Counted from the stretch's first letter, positions 51,277-60,058 are shown. The stretch: DNA of 64,000 nucleotides from UMGS1484 sp045593325 (GCA_045593325.1 JAZNWL010000049.1:1-64000); one strand, 5' to 3'. Notes: generated by a model from the sequence alone, not told the origin. Program-made: numbers and translations.

Positions 51277-52641
51277 ATGAAAAAAGCAATTAGTTTTGCA
51301 TTGGTACTGGCGATGTTGGTTTCGGTATTTGCTATTTCTTTTGCCACCACTGTAAATGCTGCAGAAAAAGAATTTGTTATTGACGGGAATCTGGACGTTT
51401 GGTATTTAAGTAACGAAGAGACCCTTGTGGATGACCTGAACTACTATCATTTTGATACCTTGGAAGCATATAATCTGGATCCCACCAATGGCCACGGCAT
51501 ATATTTCTTTGACGGGGCTCAAACTGCCGCCGAAGTTTACATGGCTTATGATGATACCTATGTGTACGTATATGTAAAATGTTGGGATGACGACATTGCC
51601 ATTAACCCGGAAGATACCAGTGGATCTTCTTCGTCTGACTCTTTGGAAATTTGGTTCGACCCCGATCCCAACAGTCAAACCACCAATCCTGATGGTACTC
51701 CCAAAAACCCGGATGAAATCGGTGACTGGCCCACCAACACTTGCGACCCGTTGCAAGGGGATGCTCGTTTGCGTATGCGTGCTGCTGACTTCAAAGTGAG
51801 TGACATTCATCCTTGCGTAAAACCCAACTATAATGGCGTTGTAACCACCGATTATTTTAATAGTCCTGAAAACTTGATGCCTTTCTATTTTTCCAACGAA
51901 CCCCGGGAAGTTCCCACCGGTGATATTGTTTCTTCCGGTTTCGGGGTAGAGGTTCGTTTCCCTCGGTACGACGGAACCGGCGGGAATGCTTTCCGTGTAA
52001 ACGTTGCCTGTAACAACCGTTTGGAAGGTGATGAATCTGAATGGTATGCTTTGGCAATGGGTGAAGCTTGGTGGTTAAATTATGCTACTGCCAACCAGGT
52101 AATCTATCCCAAATCCGGCAATCCTTTCTTTGATCAGGATCCCGAAACATTGGCAACCAAATCGGTTTATTACACCGAATCGGCTTATAATGCCGAAGGG
52201 ATGAGAGTAGCAGGATTGATCAGTGAATTGCCCGCAAACGTTACCAGTCTGGAAAAAGCCAAGGTGCAAACTGCGGTGGATGAATATCTGGCTTTGAATG
52301 ATTTCCAAAAAGGATATGTGCAAGCCAGAAACTTGGCAACCTTGAAAGCCGCCGCTGACACTTTGGGTATCGCTTTGGAAGAGGACGTTCCTTCCCAACC
52401 TGATGTTTCCGAACCAGATACCACTCCCACAGATGCTCTTGACTTGGGGGATGTAAATGGTGACCAAGCCATCAACGCCAAAGACGCGTTGTTGGTCTTG
52501 CGGATTGCCGTAAATAAATATGATGCCAACGACGCTGAAAAGGTAGCTGCTGACGCCAATGAAGACGACAGCATCAACGCCAAAGACGCTTTGGAAATCT
52601 TGAAATTTGCCGTTGGTAAACCTTCTTGCCTGGCTAAATAA
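51277..52641 (+). CDS. Secreted carbohydrate-binding-like protein with helical repeat and dockerin
   Basis: A 454-residue exported protein. Signal peptide about 1-27 (TVNAAEKE). Residues 28-275 resemble a family 9-type carbohydrate-binding/DOMON-like beta-sandwich: EFVIDGNLDVWYLS, VYMAYDDTYVYVYVKCWDD, SDSLEIWFDPDP and GFGVEVRFPRYD. One helical repeat follows (about 308-365: AGLISELPANVTSLEKAKV ... FQKGYVQARNLATLKAAAD), then a Pro/Thr linker and a dockerin (388-449) with loops DVNGDQAINAKDALLVL and DANEDDSINAKDALEIL. The tail reads VGKPSCLAK. AAGGAGG before the ATG. Close paralogue of the next gene. Confidence 0.88.
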   Translation: MKKAISFALVLAMLVSVFAISFATTVNAAEKEFVIDGNLDVWYLSNEETLVDDLNYYHFDTLEAYNLDPTNGHGIYFFDGAQTAAEVYMAYDDTYVYVYVKCWDDDIAINPEDTSGSSSSDSLEIWFDPDPNSQTTNPDGTPKNPDEIGDWPTNTCDPLQGDARLRMRAADFKVSDIHPCVKPNYNGVVTTDYFNSPENLMPFYFSNEPREVPTGDIVSSGFGVEVRFPRYDGTGGNAFRVNVACNNRLEGDESEWYALAMGEAWWLNYATANQVIYPKSGNPFFDQDPETLATKSVYYTESAYNAEGMRVAGLISELPANVTSLEKAKVQTAVDEYLALNDFQKGYVQARNLATLKAAADTLGIALEEDVPSQPDVSEPDTTPTDALDLGDVNGDQAINAKDALLVLRIAVNKYDANDAEKVAADANEDDSINAKDALEILKFAVGKPSCLAK

Positions 52642-52656
52642 AGTACCATAAATCAC

Positions 52657-52689
52657 ACCGCCTGTTTCCAAAGAAATGGGCGGTTTTTT
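52657..52689 (+). terminator. Terminator between the paralogous dockerin genes
   Basis: ACCGCC-TG-TTTC pairs with GAAA-TG-GGCGGT (one 2-base mismatch), followed by TTTTTT. Confidence 0.75.
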
Positions 52690-52851
52690 CGAGTTTCCAT
52701 AGTTTTTCTATTTTTCGATATAAAATCTGTCGATATTCAACACAAAAATATCGTTTTATGGGCAAAGTCTTGAATTTCACAAATTAGTATGATACACTTT
52801 AATTGTATTTTAGTAGTCTAAAATAGGCTACACATCTAAGGAGGATGTATC

Positions 52852-54210
52852 ATGAAAAAAACCATCAGTTTTGCCTTGGTGCTGTGTGTGCTGCTTTCGG
52901 TTTTTGCAATTTCCTTTGTAGCTCCTGTCAGCGCTAACGAAACCACCAAAGAGTTTGTGATCGACGGGAATCTGGATATCTGGTATATGAATGAAGAAGA
53001 TACCGATATCACCGATTTAAACTACTACTATTACCCCGAAATGCAAGCTTACAACAAAGACCCTGCTAACGGCAACGGCACATACTTTTTCGACGGTGCT
53101 ACTACCGCCGGCGAAGTTTACATGGCTTATGACGAAACCTACATTTATGTGTACGTAAAATGTTGGGATGATGATATTGCAACTCATCCCGAAGATACCA
53201 ACGTTTCTGCCAGATCTGACTCTATTGAAGTTTGGATCGATCCCGATCCCAACAGTCAGACCACCAATCCCGACGGAACTCAAAAAACCGAATTCCTTGG
53301 TTTCCCCGATAATACCACTGATCCCGAACAGGCAGATACACGCTTCCGTATGCGTGCTTCTGACTTTGCCATTGGCGATATGAGAGGCAGCATGGTAAAA
53401 GTTGGATATGGCGGAGCTACTTTGGAAGAATGGTATAATGACACCGCAAACCTTTGCCCCTTCTATTTTAAGGATGAACCCCGTGAAGTTCCCAGTGGTG
53501 ACATTGTTTCTTCCGGCTACGGTCTGGAAGTTCGGATTCCCCGTTACGACGTAACCGGCGGTCAATCCGTCATGATCAACGTTGCCTGTAACCAAAGACA
53601 TCCCGGTGATGATTCCGAATGGTATGCCTTGGCAATGGGTGAAGCCTGGTGGTTAGACTATGCTTCTGCCAACAACATTATTTATAATGATGAAACCAAC
53701 CCCTTCTTTAATCAAAGTGAAGAAACCCTGGCAAATAAATCGGTTTATTACACCGAATCGGCTTACAATGCTGAAGGGATCAGAGTGGCTGGTTTGATCA
53801 GTGAATTGCCTGCAACTGTTACCACTTTGGAAAAAGCTCAGGTTCAAAATGCAGTGGATGAATATCTGGCTTTGGATGATTTCCAAAAAGGATACGTGCA
53901 AGCCAGGAACTTTGCAACCTTGAAAGCCGCCGCTGACACTTTGGGTATCGCTTTGGAAGATGGCGTTCCTTCCCAACCCGATGTTTCCGATCCTGACGTT
54001 GGCGGTCTTGATTTGGGTGATGTAAACGGCGACGAAGCCATCAATGCCAAAGACGCTTTGTTGGTATTGCGTATTGCTGTTGACAAATATCAACCTACCG
54101 ATGCGGAAAAGGTTGCTGCTGACGCCAATGCAGACGGCAGTATCAATGCCAAAGACGCTTTGGAAATCTTGAAATTTGCTGTAGGCAAACCCTCTTGCTT
54201 GTCTATATAA
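52852..54210 (+). CDS. Secreted carbohydrate-binding-like protein with helical repeat and dockerin (paralogue)
   Basis: A 452-residue exported protein, co-linear with the preceding protein over its whole length. Signal peptide about 1-27 (PVSANETT); family 9-like beta-sandwich with EFVIDGNLDIWYMN, VYMAYDETYIYVYVKCWDD and SDSIEVWIDPDP; one helical repeat; dockerin (385-446) with DVNGDEAINAKDALLVL and DANADGSINAKDALEIL; tail VGKPSCLSI. The middle (residues 150-200) differs most between the two copies, where a ligand loop could lie. AAGGAGG precedes the ATG. The pair is a recent tandem duplication by appearance. Confidence 0.88.
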   Translation: MKKTISFALVLCVLLSVFAISFVAPVSANETTKEFVIDGNLDIWYMNEEDTDITDLNYYYYPEMQAYNKDPANGNGTYFFDGATTAGEVYMAYDETYIYVYVKCWDDDIATHPEDTNVSARSDSIEVWIDPDPNSQTTNPDGTQKTEFLGFPDNTTDPEQADTRFRMRASDFAIGDMRGSMVKVGYGGATLEEWYNDTANLCPFYFKDEPREVPSGDIVSSGYGLEVRIPRYDVTGGQSVMINVACNQRHPGDDSEWYALAMGEAWWLDYASANNIIYNDETNPFFNQSEETLANKSVYYTESAYNAEGIRVAGLISELPATVTTLEKAQVQNAVDEYLALDDFQKGYVQARNFATLKAAADTLGIALEDGVPSQPDVSDPDVGGLDLGDVNGDEAINAKDALLVLRIAVDKYQPTDAEKVAADANADGSINAKDALEILKFAVGKPSCLSI

Positions 54211-54224
54211 TCAAGTATATTTGG

Positions 54225-54259
54225 TCCACTCTCCTCTTTAGAGGAGAGTGGATTTTTTT
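54225..54259 (+). terminator. Terminator after the second dockerin paralogue
   Basis: Perfect 12-bp stem TCCACTCTCCTC / GAGGAGAGTGGA with loop TTTA, then a seven-base T-run. Confidence 0.93.
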
Positions 54260-54260
54260 G

Positions 54261-54289
54261 TTGTTTTAGGGAAGAAGATGTGATATACT
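54261..54289 (+). promoter_or_regulatory. Promoter of the cohesin-dockerin gene
   Basis: TTGTTT (54261-54266), a 17-base spacer and TATACT (54284-54289) with a TGA extension, just after the terminator's T-run. Confidence 0.68.
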
Positions 54290-54321
54290 TAAAGCCGTAA
54301 CCAACAAGGAGAGATTGTTCT

Positions 54322-55089
54322 ATGAAAAAAATCATTTGTGTTTTGCTGAGTATTATCATGTCCCTTTCGGTTTTTCTTTTTCCCTTAACGGCATTGGCTA
54401 CGGAGGGTTTTACCGTTTATTGCCATGATTATGTGGCTTCCTCGGGGGACTTCATTCAGGTTCCCATTGTTATTTCGGGAAATCCCGGGATCATTAGCAT
54501 AAAAGTGAAGATTACTTATGACGATACTTTACTCACCTTGGAAAACGCCCAAGGGGATGCCTTTCAGGGTGTGAGTTTCGGACCCTTGGATGCCAATCCC
54601 TTTACGGTGAATTGGATAGATAGCCTCCACGGCAATAACACCACCGATGGGAACCTGGTAATTCTTACCTTTCGGGTTAATGAAGGGGTAGAAAAAGGGT
54701 ATACCGATATTCTTCTGGAAGTGGATCAGAATGACGTGTTCAATAATGATTTGCAACCTTGTCATTTTATGTTGGTAAAAGGCGGGGTGACCATTCAGGG
54801 GGAAACACAAGATCCTTCCACTCCCACTGATATCCCAACCGATACCAATATTCCAACTCCCAGCGATACACCTACTCCCACTGAGCCGGATTTGGGGGAT
54901 ATCAATGGAGATAAAACCATTAATGCCAAAGATGCCCTGGTGGCTTTGAAATATGCTGTGGGTAAATGTGTTCTCACACCGCAGGAAGTAATTTTGGCGG
55001 ACGTGAATAAGGATAACTTCGTAAATGCCAAAGACGCTTTGGAAATTTTGAAATATGCCGTAGGCAAACCTTCTTGTTTGGCAAAATAA
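54322..55089 (+). CDS. Secreted cohesin-dockerin adaptor protein
   Basis: A 255-residue exported protein with three parts after its signal peptide (1-27). Residues about 29-150 look like a cohesin: FIQVPIVISGNPGIISIKV, then YDDTLLTLENA, GNLVILTFRVNEG and a closing GGVTI strand. A Pro/Thr linker (about 155-190) leads to a dockerin (193-250), loops DINGDKTINAKDALVAL and DVNKDNFVNAKDALEIL, tail VGKPSCLAK. Cohesins bind dockerins, so this protein can bridge two partners, or self-associate. AAGGAGAG precedes the ATG. Single-domain cohesin plus dockerin is the layout of adaptor scaffoldins in ruminococcal cellulosomes. Confidence 0.87.
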   Translation: MKKIICVLLSIIMSLSVFLFPLTALATEGFTVYCHDYVASSGDFIQVPIVISGNPGIISIKVKITYDDTLLTLENAQGDAFQGVSFGPLDANPFTVNWIDSLHGNNTTDGNLVILTFRVNEGVEKGYTDILLEVDQNDVFNNDLQPCHFMLVKGGVTIQGETQDPSTPTDIPTDTNIPTPSDTPTPTEPDLGDINGDKTINAKDALVALKYAVGKCVLTPQEVILADVNKDNFVNAKDALEILKYAVGKPSCLAK

Positions 55090-55095
55090 CCAAGA

Positions 55096-55135
55096 AACCG
55101 CTTGAAATTTCTTCGGAAGTCACAAGCGGTTTTTA
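55096..55135 (+). terminator. Terminator after the cohesin-dockerin gene
   Basis: AACCGCTTG (55096-55104) pairs with CAAGCGGTT (55123-55131), followed by TTTA; the loop can fold further around TTCG. Confidence 0.85.
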
Positions 55136-55164
55136 TTGTGTTTTTTTGAAAGATATGGTAAAAT
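55136..55164 (+). promoter_or_regulatory. Promoter of the C39-like peptidase gene
   Basis: TTGTGT (55136-55141), a 17-base spacer and TAAAAT (55159-55164) with TGG before it. Confidence 0.65.
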
Positions 55165-55197
55165 GAATTTGTATAGAGATTTTTTGGAGGTTTTTCT

Positions 55198-57447
55198 ATG
55201 ATCAAACGATGCTGTTCTTTCCTTTTGGTTCTTACGTTAACCCTTACTTTGTTCGCAGGAATTCCTGTTGAAGTACAGGCGGCATTGAACGATGACATCA
55301 CCAACTGCGTTGCCTATAACCAATATGTGGAACCCTGGACAAGTCAGGTGTATGGCGGTGGAACCATCGGGCAAACGGGATGTGGAATTTTGTCCACCAC
55401 CAATGCTCTCAATTATATGTATGATGTGTTTAACACCACCGACAAAGCCAATGCCTTTATCAAAGAATGGGCAACCTATGCTCATAGTATTGATGGGTAT
55501 AATCCAGGGACCGAAGCTTCCGGGGGTTGGCGGTATGTGCTGTTCGGCAACGAAATTTCCGATCCTCCTCCCTTGATTACCAAATACGGTTCTAAGTATA
55601 ATATCTCCATGCCTATTGTTTGGACGGAAGAATGGAACTACGCCAACAGCTATAATGGGTATTCTTATAATAATATTTATGTGAATTCCCAAACCGATTT
55701 GAAGAACTATTTGTCCCGTGGGTCGGTTGCCATTGCTCACGTGCCCGGTCACTTTATTTGTCTGGCGGCATATAATCCTGCTAACGACCACTTTTTGGTA
55801 TTGGATTCCGCTCCTACCACCGCCCGTGGCACCGGGGATGGAGTTGCATGGGTTAGCGCTTCGGATCTGTCCGGCGGACGTCCTGCTTTGACGGTTGGTG
55901 GCTTCTGTGTTATCAATACTACCCTTCGGAGAAATACTTCTCCTTATCAACTGGATGACACCACTATGATGATTTATGACGGGGAAAGTTTTCCCACCAT
56001 GAAAACCGCCTTCTCTACTTCTCTTATGCCTTCCAAGAACCACACCCAAGGGTTGCGGTCTTTGAAGATGATGTATACCAACCCCACCGGGTATACCAAC
56101 AAAGCAGGGGGATATACCTACATAACCTTGGATTCGGTTACCGACTTTACCGATTATGATCTGATTGCTTTTGACCTATACGTGGAAAAGACATTGACCG
56201 GCTCCCACGGGTTCCAACTGAATTTCTGTGTTTCCGGGGAAGATGGGTACAACGCCATGAAGGGCATTAACAATTTAGAACCCGGATGGCATTCCTTTAC
56301 CTTAAAACGAAGTGACATTGGTAAGGCGGTGGACAGTGCCGACTGGACCAAAGTAAAATACATACGCCTGATGTGGTGGAACAATGCTCAGCTTTCGGGC
56401 ACCACTTATTTCTTGATTGATAATTTCCGTGCCATTAACACCGATTTATCAAAGGCCAAGGAAGTAATGGCTAAAATCAACGCTTTACCGGCAACCATTA
56501 CTCTGGCGGATAAAGATGCTGTAACCGCCGCCCGCACTGCTTATGATGCATTGACCGACAAAGGAAAAGGTTACGTTACCAATCTGGCAACCTTGGAAAC
56601 TGCCGAAGCCACCATTCAGGCCATTGAACAGGATATGGCCGCCGCCGCTTCGGTGGACGCTATGATTGAAGCTTTGCCTACTGAAGTTGCTTTGACCGAT
56701 GAAGAAGCCATTGTTTCGGCACGGACCGCTTATGAGGAATTGACTGATGCCCAAAAGGGATACGTGGAAAATCTTAGTGTATTGGAAACCGCCGAAGAAG
56801 CCTTGGAAGCTGTAAAAGCGCAGGATTTGGCTGACCGTCAAGCCGCTGCAGAAGTTGACGAAATGATTCTCGCCTTGCCGGAGGAAATCACCCTTGACTG
56901 TGAAGAACAACTTACCATTGTGGTAGATACCTATAACGGATTAACCAACACCGCCAAAGGGTACGTAACCAATCTTCCTGCTTTAGTAGAAGCCGTAGAT
57001 ATCTGGAACGCTTTGAATGAACAGGATAAACTTGACCGTGCCGCCGCCGGGGAAGTGGATGCCCTCATTGCCGCTTTGCCTGCTGTGGAGGAACTGACCC
57101 TTGACCACCAAACTGCTGTGGAAGAAGCAGTAGCAGCCTATGATGCTTTGAATGACGCCGCCAAAGGGTACGTCACCGCTTATGAAACCCTGCAAGCTGC
57201 CGTGGCACAAATGAACGAATTGAAATTCGTTTACGGGGACGTGAATCACGATTTTGTCATCGACAACAAAGACTTCGGTTTACTGCAACGGTATCTGAAT
57301 GGCTGGGATGTTGAGATTCGCCTGGATGCCGCCGACGTAAACGTTGACGGAGAAATTGACAATAAAGACTTTGCTGTTTTGCAACGGTATTTAAACGGCT
57401 GGGACATTTCCTTGGGACCTGTGGAAACTGTTGATGCGGCTGTCTGA
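55198..57447 (+). CDS. Secreted C39-like peptidase with four helical repeats and a dockerin
   Basis: A 749-residue exported protein. Signal peptide about 1-28. Residues 30-240 resemble C39-like cysteine peptidases: GGTIGQTGCGILSTTNALNY gives the catalytic Cys and VAIAHVPGHFICLAAYNPAN the His, followed by LVLDSAP with Asp. Residues 250-415 form a beta-rich domain like a carbohydrate-binding module. Four helical repeats (about 420-675) share A-L-P-x-x-(I/V)-x-L ... K-G-Y-V-x-N-L-xx-L. The C-terminal dockerin (678-740) has loops DVNHDFVIDNKDFGLLQ and DVNVDGEIDNKDFAVLQ, each ending RYLNGW, a type distinct from the AVGK type of the neighbours. TTGGAGG precedes the ATG. Could process surface peptides (inference). 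Confidence 0.85.
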   Translation: MIKRCCSFLLVLTLTLTLFAGIPVEVQAALNDDITNCVAYNQYVEPWTSQVYGGGTIGQTGCGILSTTNALNYMYDVFNTTDKANAFIKEWATYAHSIDGYNPGTEASGGWRYVLFGNEISDPPPLITKYGSKYNISMPIVWTEEWNYANSYNGYSYNNIYVNSQTDLKNYLSRGSVAIAHVPGHFICLAAYNPANDHFLVLDSAPTTARGTGDGVAWVSASDLSGGRPALTVGGFCVINTTLRRNTSPYQLDDTTMMIYDGESFPTMKTAFSTSLMPSKNHTQGLRSLKMMYTNPTGYTNKAGGYTYITLDSVTDFTDYDLIAFDLYVEKTLTGSHGFQLNFCVSGEDGYNAMKGINNLEPGWHSFTLKRSDIGKAVDSADWTKVKYIRLMWWNNAQLSGTTYFLIDNFRAINTDLSKAKEVMAKINALPATITLADKDAVTAARTAYDALTDKGKGYVTNLATLETAEATIQAIEQDMAAAASVDAMIEALPTEVALTDEEAIVSARTAYEELTDAQKGYVENLSVLETAEEALEAVKAQDLADRQAAAEVDEMILALPEEITLDCEEQLTIVVDTYNGLTNTAKGYVTNLPALVEAVDIWNALNEQDKLDRAAAGEVDALIAALPAVEELTLDHQTAVEEAVAAYDALNDAAKGYVTAYETLQAAVAQMNELKFVYGDVNHDFVIDNKDFGLLQRYLNGWDVEIRLDAADVNVDGEIDNKDFAVLQRYLNGWDISLGPVETVDAAV

Positions 57448-57456
57448 TAATCAAAT

Positions 57457-57490
57457 AAAAGCCTTTGACCATAACTGGTCAAAGGCTTTT
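57457..57490. terminator. Bidirectional terminator between the peptidase gene and clpC
   Basis: Perfect 15-bp stem AAAAGCCTTTGACCA / TGGTCAAAGGCTTTT with a 4-base loop, usable from both convergent sides. Confidence 0.93.
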
Positions 57491-57506
57491 CGTTTATGAA
57501 AGAATG

Positions 57507-59951
57507 TTAGTTGGTTTCTTCCTTTTCAAATACGATGGCATTGTTGTTTACATGGCACAAAACCCTGTCACCCTTTTGGAAGGTGTTAGCCAGAATTTCT
57601 TCGCTTAAGGGGTCTTCCACGTGGGTTTGAATGGCACGACGTAAAGGACGGGCGCCGTAGGTTTTGTCAAAACCGAGTTCAGCCAATTTTTCCAGAGCTT
57701 CCTCTGAAAAAGACAGGGAAATGCCGATGTTCTCTTCCACCCGACGACTGACGGTTGCCACCATCCGTTTGGCAATTTCGGCAATATCCTGTTTTTCCAA
57801 CTGTTTGAATACAATAATGTCGTCAATACGGTTGATAAATTCAGGACGGAAGGCATTTTTCAACTGGGACATGACTTCCTCTTTGATTTGTTTTTGGTCT
57901 TTATCGTGAGAGGTTTCCCCAAAGCCAAAGGAGGTTTTTTGGCTGATGGCTTTGGCGCCGATGTTAGAGGTCATGATAATCACGGTGTTTTTAAAATCTA
58001 CCTTGCGACCTTGGGAATCGGTTAAGATCCCGTCTTCCAGAATTTGCAACAGCAGGTTGAAAATATCGGGATGGGCTTTTTCGATTTCGTCGAACAACAG
58101 AACACAATAGGGCTTTCTGCGAACCTGTTCGGTGAGTTGCCCCCCTTCGTCGAATCCCACGTACCCCGGAGGAGAACCCACCATACGGGATACGGTGTGT
58201 TTCTCCATATATTCCGACATATCAAAGCGAATGATGGCATTTTCACTGCCGAACATACTTTCTGCCAGGGTTTTACACAGTTCGGTTTTCCCAACCCCGG
58301 TGGGTCCTAAGAACAGGAAAGAACCTGTGGGCCGTTTGGGGTCTTTCAGCCCCACTCTGCCGCGGCGAATGGCTTTTGCCACGGCGGAAACCGCTTCATC
58401 CTGTCCCACCAACCGACAGTGTAATTCTTCTTCCATCCGAAGGAGTCGTTTGCCTTCTTCTTCGGTGAGGCGGGTGGCGGGGATCCCTGTCCACCCGGAA
58501 ATGATTTCGGCAATTTCCTGGGCGGTAACTTCCCCTGCGGAATGTTCTTTGTTTTTCTTCCATTCCTCTTTCATACGGTCCAGCAGTTCTCTGCCGTGTT
58601 TTTCTTTATCCCGAAGCCGTGCCGCCCCTTCAAAATCCTGGGCGTTGACACTGGCGGTTTTTTCGGCTTCCAGTTGTTTGATTTCTTCCTCCAGCTTTTT
58701 GATTTCTTCTGGTGGGGTGTAACTGCGGAGTTTAATGCGGGAGCCTGCTTCATCAATTAAGTCGATGGCTTTGTCAGGCAAAAAGCGATCGGAAATATAA
58801 CGGGTGGAAAGGTGAACCGCCGCGTGGATGGCTTCGTCGGTAATCCGTACCCGATGATGGGCTTCGTATTTGTCCCGCAGGCCCTTTAAAATTTCAATGG
58901 CTTCTTCCGGGGAAGGTTCTCCCACAGTAACCGGCTGGAATCGCCGTTCCAAAGCCGCATCTTTTTCAATGTTTTTGCGGTATTCATTGATGGTGGTTGC
59001 CCCGATCACCTGCAATTCCCCACGGGCAAGGGAGGGTTTTAAAATGTTAGCGGCATCGGTGGAACCTTCTGCCGAACCTGCTCCGATGATGGTATGAACC
59101 TCGTCTATGAACAGAATAATATTTCCCGCTTTTTTCACTTCTTCCAAAGCGGTTTTTATGCGTTCTTCAAAATCCCCCCGGTATTTGGTGCCTGCCACCA
59201 TCCCGGTCAGATCCAAGGAAAACAACCGTTTCCCTTGTAACAGTTCGGGTACTTCGTCTTTGGCGATTTTCAAAGCCAGCCCTTCGGCAATGGCGGTTTT
59301 CCCAACCCCCGGTTCCCCGATGAGGCAGGGATTGTTTTTGGTGCGGCGGGTAAGAATTTGAATGACCCGTTCAATTTCACTGCCCCTGCCAATGACAGGG
59401 TCAATTTTGTCATTCTGGGCGTCCGCCGTTAAATCTCTGCCGAATTTGTCCAGGGTGGGTGTGGCGGTGTCTTTTTTTGTTTGTTTTTTCCCGCTGTGAT
59501 GCAGGGGAGAATTGTTTGCTCCCGAGCCGTTGATACGGTCTGCCAACTGGTCAGGGTCGGCGCCCAATTCTTCCAGAAAGCCCACGGCATAACTTTGGCC
59601 TTCCTTCACGATGGCGTACAGAATGTGTTCGGTTCCCACGTAGCCGCTGTTCATAGAACGGGCGGCGGCAATGGAAATTTCCAAGATTCGTTTGGCGCGG
59701 GGGGTGAAATCCGAAGGGGTCAGGCGGGTGCGGTTACCTCTGCCCACCCGTTCGGTGAGCAGTTCGGTTACGCTTTCCACCGTAACCCCACTGCCGTTGA
59801 GCAAGGCGCAGGCGGTTCCGCTTCCTTCGTATAAAATTCCCAATAAAATATGCTCACTGCCAATGTAGGTGTGCCCCAATTCCTGGGCCTTTTCCATGGC
59901 AATATTCAAAGCCTGATTGGCTTTTTCGGTAAATCCGTTAAAACGATACAC
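57507..59951 (-). CDS. clpC: ATP-dependent Clp protease ATP-binding subunit ClpC
   Basis: An 814-residue Hsp100 unfoldase. It has two N-terminal Clp repeats (FTEKANQALNIAMEKAQELG, and FTPRAKRILEISIAAARSM), the first AAA domain with GEPGVGKTAIAEGLA, a middle UvrB/UvrC-like segment, and the second AAA domain with GPTGVGKTELCKTLAESM. It feeds ClpP and, with McsB, degrades arginine-phosphorylated proteins. I start at GTG 59951, with AAGGAG eight bases upstream; an earlier GTG at 59960 overlaps that site. Last gene of the ctsR operon, after a gap with a large hairpin. Confidence 0.97.
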   Translation of the reverse strand: MYRFNGFTEKANQALNIAMEKAQELGHTYIGSEHILLGILYEGSGTACALLNGSGVTVESVTELLTERVGRGNRTRLTPSDFTPRAKRILEISIAAARSMNSGYVGTEHILYAIVKEGQSYAVGFLEELGADPDQLADRINGSGANNSPLHHSGKKQTKKDTATPTLDKFGRDLTADAQNDKIDPVIGRGSEIERVIQILTRRTKNNPCLIGEPGVGKTAIAEGLALKIAKDEVPELLQGKRLFSLDLTGMVAGTKYRGDFEERIKTALEEVKKAGNIILFIDEVHTIIGAGSAEGSTDAANILKPSLARGELQVIGATTINEYRKNIEKDAALERRFQPVTVGEPSPEEAIEILKGLRDKYEAHHRVRITDEAIHAAVHLSTRYISDRFLPDKAIDLIDEAGSRIKLRSYTPPEEIKKLEEEIKQLEAEKTASVNAQDFEGAARLRDKEKHGRELLDRMKEEWKKNKEHSAGEVTAQEIAEIISGWTGIPATRLTEEEGKRLLRMEEELHCRLVGQDEAVSAVAKAIRRGRVGLKDPKRPTGSFLFLGPTGVGKTELCKTLAESMFGSENAIIRFDMSEYMEKHTVSRMVGSPPGYVGFDEGGQLTEQVRRKPYCVLLFDEIEKAHPDIFNLLLQILEDGILTDSQGRKVDFKNTVIIMTSNIGAKAISQKTSFGFGETSHDKDQKQIKEEVMSQLKNAFRPEFINRIDDIIVFKQLEKQDIAEIAKRMVATVSRRVEENIGISLSFSEEALEKLAELGFDKTYGARPLRRAIQTHVEDPLSEEILANTFQKGDRVLCHVNNNAIVFEKEETN

Positions 59952-60006
59952 GGTAATCACTCCTTATACAATGAAATTATTAGGTCACGTGAAGTTAGTT
60001 TTGATA

Positions 60007-60058
60007 AGACCTACAAGAATGGTGCAGGAACGCAAAAGAGTGCCGTTATTGTAGGTCT
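60007..60058. promoter_or_regulatory. Long imperfect hairpin between mcsB and clpC
   Basis: AGACCTACAA (60007-60016) and TTGTAGGTCT (60049-60058) are exact inverse copies, and the stem can go on with four of six further pairs. The right arm overlaps the mcsB stop codon. No T-run follows on the minus strand, so it may be an RNA processing or translation-control structure. Confidence 0.5.

Noticed and set aside
52770..52793. Promoter TTGAAT / TATGAT before the second dockerin paralogue
   Set aside because: The spacer is only 12 bases, too short; the gene's promoter remains unclear.
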